Shown: positions 11,378 through 22,300 of the stretch, one piece after another
Layout: every line of letters begins with the position of its first letter
How positions within the stretch are numbered: the first letter of the stretch is position 1
Program-made: the position numbers and the translations under genes
Notes under the pieces: model-generated
Seen by the model: only the letters and a program-made list of their open reading frames with translations
Told to the model about the DNA's origin: nothing
Databases searched by the model: none
Assembly: GCA_945910005.1 (NCBI GenBank)
Contig: OX246744.1
Location: forward strand, 6,323,973-6,387,972
Direction of reading: 5' to 3'
DNA: 64,000 bases
Source of the DNA: Isoperla grammatica
Lineage: Eukaryota; Arthropoda; Insecta; Plecoptera; Perlodidae

Positions 11378-12772
11378 CTGCGATTTAAATACAACGAAAT
11401 TGTTTCAGCATGGTTATTACAAGTACTTGTTTCTGTTAGAGGCAGTATGACTGCAGTGCTGAGAGCGGTGCAGTGCAATAGACAACGTCGATTTACGTGT
11501 TTATGCTGCCGTGTGAACTATGGGTGGCTGTGGGATGTTAAAATACACAACTCATGTTTGGACAGTCCGCCATGCTAAATTCTTCCTTTGTGAAGCTTCT
11601 TTTGCTTCTCGGGATATGAACTGCTAAATTTTATGGTTCCAGGCTAATTTCACAGATACATTTTTGTTGAACTTCTACAGTAGGAGCTATGTAGATAATA
11701 ACAGTTACTATAGACATATTGAATTTAGAAGAACTAGATTTCTGCCATAGTAAATGAAGGTCTATAGAAAGTGAACAGCATTGCTCCAGTCATACTAACC
11801 CCTAATAGAAAACCTTTGAATGGAATATTGTAAATCATTGTACCTTCTGTGCGTTGTGATCTACCAATCCGCCTATGACGTAGACTTTACTCTCGTCGAG
11901 TTCCGTTATGACGTTCTCAGAGTCACTCGTAAGGTAAACCAACTCTTCGCTTTTGAAAATGTCAAAGACCGATTCCGAGTGTATGTTTATCTGAAATGTA
12001 AGAAAACAATCGTTTACTTGATTAATAATTAATTATTTAACTAAATCTCAACGAACGCTATACGTTAGTCTGCAATTTCATGCCGAGCGTGGAAATTACA
12101 GGTTAATTCGCGAGTGGCAACATGACAAGGCAGACGATTACATCGAACGTTTACATGTGTCGACCTTATCGTGAAGTGATATAAAAGGAACCGACGACAG
12201 CGGGTGGCCTTGTTAGCCTATATGCTACGAGTAACTGCACAGATTGTGCATAGGCCTACTGGCAAATCTGACTTAAAATGCATGCAGAGCGGAAATTATG
12301 AATGCGAACGTACATCCCAGTTTCTATATCCAGTGTGCTTTTGCATCGCTTCTTCACTTTTACCACCAAAACTTGTGACGTAAAGTTGCATTGGTTCTTC
12401 TGCTCTTCTGTTGACACTGTAGCATCTTAGTAACTGTTTAGTACATTTTGCAATGTCCTTGTCATTCATGAGGTGATCGAAAGACATGTCGATCGCAACC
12501 CTAACCTTACATTTGCTCGTAGACATTTTGCTTGCCTTCAAACATTTTCTTGACGGACCTAGTGTGAGATTGTTAGCTCGTGCTTCTAAACGTTTTTGTT
12601 TCAACTTAATCTTTTCCCTCGCCCTTTTTCCAGGTAAATTCGCGAGCCATTTTTCCTTTTTCATCTTTTGTCGAAATTGTTTTTTGGTGAGTGGACCAAT
12701 CATTTCACTAATAACTTCGTTAGCAGCAACCTTATTGATAATATCAACAAAATGTTCAGAATTCGTTTCCAT
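11096..12772 (-). CDS. TRMT10A: tRNA (guanine-9-N1)-methyltransferase, TRMT10A type (three coding exons, 295 aa)
   Basis: TRMT10 enzymes methylate N1 of guanosine 9 in tRNAs using S-adenosylmethionine and a SPOUT (trefoil-knot) fold. Coding parts on the minus strand are 12772-12314, 11990-11844 and 11377-11096, all joined in phase 0 with GT-AG introns (153 + 49 + 93 codons). The N-terminus is basic ([27 protein letters not shown]), as in the family's tRNA-binding region. The SPOUT core shows [30 protein letters not shown] and YRNWD, then [20 protein letters not shown] and [13 protein letters not shown]. Length is close to the human protein (339 aa), with a short acidic C-terminus. The gene is transcribed away from melted. 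[10 protein letters not shown] plus nuclear/cytosolic-type features favour TRMT10A over mitochondrial TRMT10C. Confidence 0.95.
11844..11990 (-). CDS. TRMT10A: TRMT10A coding exon 2
   Basis: Exactly 49 codons lie between acceptor TACATTTCAG and donor CAGAAG/GTACAATG (minus strand). The exon encodes [40 protein letters not shown] and GLVDHNAQK. Human TRMT10A carries the equivalent NWD/IHIKPEPY junction and [10 protein letters not shown] motif here. Confidence 0.93.
12314..12772 (-). CDS. TRMT10A: TRMT10A coding exon 1 (start codon)
   Basis: ATG is at 12772-12770, the first methionine of a frame opening [20 protein letters not shown]. The exon ends at ...YRNWD with donor GAT/GTACGT. It carries the basic N-terminal helix region and the first SPOUT strand ([13 protein letters not shown]). 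Upstream sequence to 12860 is AT-rich and has no earlier in-frame ATG that I could support. Confidence 0.92.
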
Positions 12773-13301
12773 TTTATCAATTTTCTATTTAAAAAACACA
12801 GCAATAACGCGGTTAAACGTCAAGCAGACGACAGGTAGATACACCCACTATTGACGTGTCTGTAGCCACAGTACGAGCACGTGTCACACACAGCCAGTTG
12901 GATTCATGAACAGGTGTTTTACAGTGGCACAAACAAAACAACTAAAATGAACTACTGGGTGTGAAAGTAGGTGTTATGTGGCATGGAACAAATTTCTTTT
13001 TTAGTGTAATTATTTGTGATTTATTCATAACAAAGTGATGGTGTTGATAAGGAATGATTTTGTAACTATTTATCGTAATTAAGTAGATTATGTCTGCTTC
13101 TTTTGCTGTGTTTATCTGTAGTTCATCAAGCACACCTTTCTGTCAAATAGGCCCCTAGGCCTACTTTATGGTCTAGCCTAGGCCCTAATTACAGGAGGAA
13201 AGCTAGGCTCAAGCTCAAAATGCTAAATAGGTTTAGGTTTCCACTTTACCTAACCTGATGAAATTCTACAGAAAACTGTAAAATTCTCGAACATTCCAAT
13301 C
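12773..13301. promoter_or_regulatory. Divergent promoter region between TRMT10A (-) and melted (+)
   Basis: The two start codons are 529 bp apart and point away from each other, so this interval must hold at least the core promoters and both 5' UTRs unless upstream non-coding exons exist. It contains an E-box-like GAGCACGTGTCAC (about 12876) and GACGTGTC (about 12852). No TATA box stands out. TAGGCCTA-type octamers occur at about 13157. Confidence 0.5.
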
Positions 13302-13349
13302 ATGCATGAATTATTTACTCAAGTGCTGAGCAAGAAGGATCTCTCGAAG
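13302..13349 (+). CDS. melt: melted coding exon 1
   Basis: ATG at 13302 begins [16 protein letters not shown], the invariant N-terminus of Melted proteins. The donor is TCGAAG/GTAAGC at 13350. Sixteen codons, exit phase 0. Confidence 0.95.
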
Positions 13350-16300
13350 GTAAGCTAAATTATTTACAATAACCCTTAGGCCTAGGCCAGATATTCCTTG
13401 ATTAACTTAGTCAAGCCCCAAGCATACTTATCATCTCGTTTATTAACATTTCTGAACCGTTTACAGGCTGGTGATCTATTCTCGGTTGCCGACCAAGCAA
13501 TCGTGAACGATCTTACAGAGGTGGTAACCAAAATATCGGAGATCACAAGCCTTCCCGACTACGTCAACAATGACAATGACCAAAGCGTTGTTGAGATCTG
13601 CATCACGCGGGTCACGTCGGCAATCAGGGAAACCGGATCGATGCAGCAACATGCCGAAGCACTTGTCGCATTGCTCGAGTCATGTTTAAATCACAGTTTG
13701 AAACCTTCTGCCAAAGACGAAGATCCACCTCATGCAAAGATAGCTGCTGACATCATTTCCTGTTTATTCTTGGTGAGTTATGATTTTGTGTTGTGTACAA
13801 ATAGGCAAAAACGATTCGTTTACCAAACGTAAGGTGCCCATAAATTCTGGAACAAGGTTCTAAGCTTAACTTGGTGTTTGAGTGGGAGGAAAAGTGTCTG
13901 AGCCAGAGTCCCAGCTACCAGAGGCGAAACAATTTTGATGCGTATGTTTTATGTCAAGACTTAGGCCTATATCGTAAAGAGTTATCAACACGTTTGATTA
14001 AATATTATATATGGCCTAGCAATGCTTTTGACTGGTTTTAGTTATTAGTTGTACCATCTCATCTCATCTCATTCCAAAACAAATCAACATTTGAGTATCT
14101 AATACAGTACAGTCTAAGTACATTTCAGTTCGACCATAGAAGCATCTTTGACAGAATGTGTGCAAAAGTATTGATTCTGTAAATCGATACAAGGCCAACT
14201 GAATTCAATCTCGTTCAGCATTTTAATTTCCGTAGTTATTGTAACAGGTAATTTCTGGTTCTAAAACAATGATTGTCAGTAACAGCACGGTATCAATGAT
14301 TGCAGATGCTAACAAGTTCCTCACTGGCCATTACTTCTTGAGACGGCTGCATTATTCCCCGTTTTGTGCTTCGTGCTGTTAAGTGTTCATTGTTAATTCT
14401 GATCTGCCATCAGGCCCATTAGGCCTAGAGAATGTTGTTATCTATTGAGAACAACGAGCATTCAAAGATCTTGATTATTTTCTTCTTTTCCTATGCCTGC
14501 ATTTTTGGCTTACTGGGCCATCATGCATTTTCTGATTTTCCAGTAGAGACAGCATTCTTAAACAGAAAGTGTTTTTTTTAGGACAATTAAATTTACATAT
14601 CAATCAGGTACCTTGTACATATTGTCAATATTCAATGAAGTAGTTGGAGCTGAAAGTAGGTCACAGTATACTAATGCTGCTGCAGCCTTGAATGGCTAAA
14701 CATGTGGTATTATAATTATTTTACTTGTGTCGAATCAAGCCAGAAAATGTTAATTACATTTACAAATGTAACTCAGTACTTGGCCCATGTCTCATTGAAA
14801 TTAGGTACCTCTAGACCTGTTCGTAATATAAGATTAAAAAGAATAATAAAAAAATATACCAATTTCCATATAGGCTGGCATCTAATTCATTGTGACTACC
14901 TAGGCCGCCTAAATAAATAAGGCAGGGAAGTCTAACTTAAAAATAAAATTATGTAGCATATTTTTGGGAATTTAAAACAAGCGAGGAAAACGTGATGCTG
15001 CCGGTTGCGGTAAAGTTCCTGCACAAGGGAATCCCGAGCTGTCTCGAAACATTTCCCGCCACCTGTCGCAGCTTGTAAACGTGGCAACGCTGTCTCTTGT
15101 TACAGAACTACAGCAAGAAGGACGTGATGCAGCGAGCGTTGCCGGTTGCGGTCAAGTTCCTGCACAAGGGGAATCGCGAGCTGTCTCGAAACATGTCTTC
15201 GTATCTGTCGCTTGCGGCTATCGAGAATGCTGACCTGCTCGCGAAACACATCCAGCTGATTATTGATTCCATTCTAGCCGGCAACTATCCCCTCTGTAGG
15301 GTCTTACCGCAGGTACGTCAGCCGGCTTTCTTTCTTTGTTTCACGTGATTCATACACAGTACAAATATGCCTTCTCTGAAAAGAATGAGATCATCTAATA
15401 CAAATTGAAACAAATACATAGGCCTAGGTGTAATGAACAGGCACTACTTAATAATATCAAAATTAATAAAAATAAAACTGACAAATTGATAAAATTGATA
15501 TAGGCTAATGATATTCAGTAATGAGATAAAAGGCAGAAATTATGCCTACTGTAAGGGCTAAGAGTTTTGATGTTGAGGTTTAAGAAGGTTTTTAGTGATA
15601 GACCTATCTTGAAAACGCTACCCAATTGAAAAATTAATAATATCCTCAATGTTATGTCAATAGATATAAAAACTAGATTAAAGAATAATTAAAATCTAAT
15701 CTTACAGTTAGTTGGTTACCTACTGTCGGCTATTTGATAGAACAATGTAATTAAATAAAACATAAACACATGGTTAAATAAATAATATACAGTAGGTCTA
15801 AACACATTTTTATTTATTGTCTACCCACTCGGTTACAAGAACTGATTTTCAGTGTGAGACATTTATTATGTATGTACTAGTTGGGGACTGCTCAAGTCCT
15901 CGTTTACATACACCAGTATCCCCTTGATAGATTAATCAAGTTGCAAAGTTAAAAAAACCCTGCCCAAACCGGGATTCAAAGTTTATTTCAAACCCTGTAC
16001 CTTCTGCATTGGAAGTAGGAATAAACCCACTAGACCAACAAGCTACGCAAAATTATAGGTTAATTGAGATTCTGCTGTAAACACGTCAGTTTCCCTACGC
16101 AGGTTTACGCAGTGAACAAAGAGGCCCTTCACGACCACGCCATGGCGCTCGTATCTCTACTCCCTCTGTGCGACAACCCCGAGAAGTTGGCGCTACTGAG
16201 TCTCTTCGCGCTCATCGCAAACAACGATCCCACGGTAAGTTTCAACGACGTCGTACGTGAAGCCACGTAGCAAGTGGATGTACTAATGAAACACTATAAG

Positions 16301-19300
16301 ACACAAGTATGGTTATAACAACATTTTACGCATGTTGAATAAACAGGGGTTGTTCATAGCGTAGTAGCCAAAGATTGTTCTAGTAGCCAGTTTAACATGG
16401 GCAAGTACCGCACCTCGTCGCAAACAACGATCCCACGGTAAGTTTCAACGACGTCGTACGTAATGCAAGTGGACGTACTAATGAAACACTATAAGACAAT
16501 GGTTATAACATTTTAAGCATGTTGAATAAACAGGGGTTGTTCATAGCCTAGTAGCCAAAGGTTGTCCTAGTATCCAGTTTAACATGGGCAAGGACTGAGG
16601 GTGCAGGACAAATTATGTGTGACAGTTTTAAGACTCCATCTAGCTTCTGAAGCTAAAGTTGAGAGTGTATTTTGGTCTTATAGAAGCTTGAGATTATACA
16701 CTGTATACTGTAATTATTATTATTAATTGTTTGCATAGCCTAGTTTTATTTGAGGTCCTCCTTTGTAAATCAGTTTTTATAACTGAATAGGATAGACATT
16801 AAATAAACAAGTTATGGAATAATAAGACAAATCTTGTCAAAATATAATTACAATTGGACATTTATTTCAAATTTGGGTTTTATTACAAATCTAAAATTTG
16901 CTTAATAATTTTCAAATGTATATAGGCCTAGCCTATTATAATTATTAAAGAAAATAATGTTTTATTTCATATTGATGCAAAAATCAATAAATCACATGTA
17001 ATTATATTATAATTATATTATTTTAATATTATTATATATAATAATATGTGTTGTAATTATATTATATTTTGACAGATTTTTTTTCTTATTTTTCCATAAC
17101 TTGTTCCGTGTTATTTGTGACAAACACTAGTAGGCCTAATAAATCTAATTTATTTATTTATTTTCCTTATTTATTTAATGTCTATCCTATTCAGTTATAA
17201 AAAGTGATTTACAAAGGAGGACCTTAAATAAAACTAGGCTATGCATACAATAATATATACAGTGTATAATCTCAAGCTTCTATTAGACCAAACTCCAATG
17301 GGTTAAGAGTGTCGTGTTTATCATGTGGGTGTGTCCTGCGCAGTTGTTGGAGCCAAGTCTGCCCCAGCTGACAGAGTACCTGTCTGGCGGTCCGACGGCC
17401 GTCGCTACGATGCAGGTGTTCCTCAACGTCGCCGGCTCAAAGCCACAACTGCTCGTTGATCACGTCTCGTCGATCAAGCGGGCGGCCGAGAGACATCCCA
17501 ACACGCTGTGTCTGGCCGCGCAGGTGATATCGCTCGTCGGGAAGCTCAGCCAGGACCGAGCTCAGGAGGCGCTGGACTTTGTGCTGGAACACCTGCCCAA
17601 GGTAACGGCGGAAGACTGATGTCGGCTGAGATTTAGTTATTGATTACTGATACTTAGATCCAGTCTTACAATGTCCCAATAACTACTTATTTGTCAAGTA
17701 GCTTGTTTTCTCTATGGCAACCACCAATCAAAACCCTTGAAATCCTTCAAATAGCTTAATTGCTACAAATAACTTTCTTATTCTAGGAGATTGTAAGCCA
17801 GTCTTACAATGGGGATCTTTTAAAGCTCAACCACCAGAGCGCAGCACCGAAAAATGCGGTCCACCTGTCAAAATGAAAATACACTGATCGGCAAGGCGGT
17901 GTTAGAAAATACTGGCTTTGATAGGCTGTGACCTAGAAATACTAACATCAATTAAGCGGTGACTTATGTCTGTTGCTAGGATACTTGACGTGTTTCTTCG
18001 TCGGTTGATGGTCAGTTGTCTTTATTGCCATGATCGTGTTTGCCTGGTGTTTGTCAGAAGTTAATTTCACGTGGGGGAACATGGCGGCGTTTTTTCTATA
18101 ATGTGACGCCCGTGTTCGACTGATTTAGTTTGTAATATTATTTATGACACCTTATTACCGATATCAAGAAACATTGACACTGAAAACATTACAAAGTGAT
18201 CTTTCAGAGTGGTAATATGTGTTTCCGGTGCCTTTATGATACGACAACATGCAGAGAGACAAGGGTAGGTCGTCCGTAGCTGTTAGTTACAGTCTGTTAG
18301 CCTTTGTTTTTATTGATGAATTTGTCTTAAAATAATATTGTTGTATAAATATGACTGTATCAAATCGGAGCCTCAGCAAACATTGATTTTAAATTAAAGT
18401 TCAAATAAAATAACTAAATTAGGTGCTTCTTGCAACACACAGGCAATGTCATCTGTCAGCTAGTTAGTGGTTGAAAAGTCGAGAGCTAAAGGCTGTGATA
18501 AACTTGAATAATGTAGATCTATAATGATTAGGCGTTATAGCTTATTAATTACATATTACTGTTTATTATATTTGAGGAGATTATGCTCGTTACCAATTAT
18601 ATGCTGTAAATTTTAACTACCTGTCATCACGCTCATTCCCGTTGCAATCCGCGTTTGTTTACTATTTTAAAACCGGGTTGTTCTATGCTGCACTCTGGTG
18701 AGAAATTTTGACTGAAAGACTCCCATTATCCAATAACTACTTATTCGTCGAATAACTTGTTTCCTCCATGGCAACGAAATTTTTATATAGTACAGTAGTT
18801 AGTTTTGTTTTTGTTGTTATTGTTATTTATGATTTCATTAATATCAATTGTTTGCATAGCCTAGTTTTATTTAAGGTCCTCTTTTGTAGATCAGTTTTTA
18901 TAACTAAATAGGATAAACATTAAATAAATAAATCCAAACTCTAGAAATCCTCCAAATAGCTTAATTAGGTACTACAAATAACGTTCCTATTAGAAGATTG
19001 TAAGACCAGCTATTAGTATGTGAATGTGTTGAGAGTGCCTTAGAACAGCTTTGGATATTTAGCAATGGGGTAGATAGGAAGGAAACCAACGGCTTACCTT
19101 GTTGCTGACGACCTTCGGAGTCGGTAGAAACATAAAAAACATAGAAAGACATATTGTCTAGTCTTCCTATGTTTTTTACGTTTCTACCAACTCCAAAGGT
19201 CATCAGCAACAAGGTAAGCTGTTGGTTTTCTTCCTATCCACTCCCATTGCAAAATATGATTTCATTTCATTTCATTTATTGATCTTCCCTACTTAGGGAA

Positions 19301-22300
19301 GGATACTTATTATGGGTAGGTATATTCCTCGAAAGAGATGTATTGATAATGTAAACGCATACCGGTAATAAATTAATAAATGTTTTGGCATTGAGTGTAT
19401 CGTGTAGGGTAGAGACTGTTTGTACTGTACTTTAGAACAAGACTGATAACGTGCAACGTCTCAATGTTTCTCCGCAGGCTGATCGAGGTTCCCAGAGTAC
19501 GTTACTGAGAGAAGCCACCCTGCTGTGTACGAGCTATCCGGTGCTATTTACCGACAAGATGTTGGCAGAAGTGCGCCACCGGAACACAGCCAGTAGCAGG
19601 TACGTACACACTCACTGCCTTGTATACGTGCACAACTCAACGCTATCGAGACTTATAGTCGCCTGCAAGCCATATTGTTATAGCACAAGACTCAATTCCA
19701 AAAATAGCCATGTTGCCGTTTTTTGTTTCGGACAAACATTGAATGTGCACCAATCAAAGAAAGATACGACAATGCAGTTGCCTAACAACACGTTGTTTGT
19801 CCTCATGTGATGTCACAACCTCCTCAATTAAATCTTGTGCTATTTCTGAATGTAGGCCTATGTATATTTTGTAGTTTTGTAATTTTAAATGTATATTTTG
19901 TTTTGTATGTATAGTAGGACCTATCTATATTTGTAGTTTGTTGCACCAATATTTGTATTCTGTACAAATCGCATGGTGAAATAAAATAAATACGATCGCA
20001 TATGTGCCATGTGTTGTCCTAGATGCCAATGCAAAGCAATTGCGTTCTTGGGCGTTCTTGGGCAATCAAGCTGAAGGTGACGAAGTGCACTCACTGCCCA
20101 CCTCATTTAAATCTGGACTATGCACTTTTTGAGAGAGAAATTAAAAATTTCTGAAAATATGGACAAAAGCGGGTGTAATGCACATTTCGAAATTTAAACA
20201 CTCGAGTGATTTCTTCTCATTCACTTTTTCACTTCTTACGCCTGTCTGTGTGTATTGTGTTAAGGTTGTACTACAGTAGTAGTTGCTATTTATCTGTTAA
20301 GCACAATCGTGTGACGTATTCTTAAGGTATCGGTAACGACGTTTGCTTCAGCTCTCACGTGAACCAAACCAGCGGCGGAGTGACAATAGTCAAGGTCGGC
20401 GGAGGTCAGCAGAATTCGTCGACGCAGACACAGCCGCAGCCACAGTACGCCCCTGGTGGCAGGTAATGCAATCGTTTGTTGGACACTTTAGTTTTAAACA
20501 TTGGCTCATGTTCTTGTCTATGTTTCTTATTATTATTATTAAACTTATTAAGTTCAGTTTTGAGTTCATCAACTCGGTTACCAAACATTTAGGCCTACAC
20601 AATAATTTGAAAATATTCTGCACAAATGCAGGCACTGACAAGAGTCAACAACAACCTTGGTATTTTCTTATGCACTCTTTGAATTTAGGTACAGTGGATG
20701 AGATGAGCAGTTTTTTATGAATGTGTTTATGAATTTTATTAATCTTTCCATTGTTTAGTTATTCATTTAATGGCTACCATATTGTTTTAAAAACTGATTT
20801 ACAAAGGAGGACTCTTGTAGAAGTACAACAATACAATATCGTAGTAAAACGATAATGTAATGTACAACACAAGAAATTAATAATATTAATTATATTAATA
20901 ATAATATATTAATAATGATATTAATATTAATAATATATTAATATTAATATATTAATATTTATAATATGTTAATAATAATAATAATAATAATAATACAGTA
21001 ATATATTATTATTATTTTATTGTTGCAATACATACAAACTCGGTCAAAACCGGCATAAACATGTTGTACGGACACAAATGTCAAGTATTTCCATGTGTTT
21101 ACCTTATTAAAATCTACTTAGAACTACTTAATATATCTTCTTCTTCTTCTTCTTCTTCTTCTTCTTCTGCTTCTCAAATGCCCACATTTGGCTATACTAC
21201 TGAATATATCATTGTCCACATTATTTTTTCCAAACCGAACTGTGGATGCTATGTACGGTCGTGGCCGATTTTATTATTATTATTATTATTAATATTATTA
21301 ATATTAAGTAATAATAAAAAATAAAAAGAGTGAAACTACAAAATAGTATAAGATGAACAAAAATAATACTGTACAGAATATAAAACAATATAGTTCCGGT
21401 AAATAATTTTAATAATATATACACAAATAAAGTGTTAAAGGCATATATTTGTCTTACTCTTGTCTATGTAGGCCAACACAGAGCGACAGCGCGTGGCCCA
21501 ACCGGCTGGTGATATCTCGGCCGCGGCTCGGAGGAGACTCTCGGAGCACCGGCAGACTCCACGCGTCCGCCGCGCATCGGAGCATGACTCGGCTCAACAT
21601 GGGTGAGAGACACAGAGTGATTACCCCGTTGGAATGTGACTTTTATTTTTCAGGAATTTTTTTTTTAAAGATTGAGAAAATTTTGACAAATTTTGGATTT
21701 GTAATAAAAAAAACAAGTTTGAAATAAATATCTACACTTTAGTTATACTTTGGAAATAAGATTTTTCCTGATGTTCTTATAACTTGTTAAATATATAAGT
21801 CTAGGTAACTTCAACGTTGTTTTGCTTGACACTATTATAAGGGACTTCTTTAAGCACTTTTTTTTGTTCTTTTTACACTTTACAGTTTTTAACTATTGAT
21901 AATTAATTCATTTTATTGTGATTTTCCTGTCCCATGAAAGGACAGCATGGCCAGTGTATGGTTATGGGCATGCCCATACCCACTTTAGCCTACAGGTAGA
22001 TACAATTACACAATTACAAGAACCATACCGTTCATGCAATTTTCACATTTTTTGTGTGTTGATTTTTCCCAACGATTTTTTTTCCTAATTTTTTGTCGAC
22101 ACCTTCTGTTGCGTTGCAGCCGGTGGCAGCCGATGTGGCTCGGTAGGCGGTCTCCACAAGAGTCTCACTCGACTCAGCTCCAGTCAGCAGATCAACTGTC
22201 CGCCCGTCAGCAACCGAAGCATCACCACCATAGGGGGGTCGCGACAGTATTCGGTCCAGCCAGCCGCGCTCAAGGTCTCCAGCGGGGGGGTCACCGTAAC

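Noticed and set aside
12486..12854. 122-codon plus-strand frame opposite TRMT10A exon 1
   Set aside because: It is antisense to a clearly conserved enzyme exon and its sequence has no family features.
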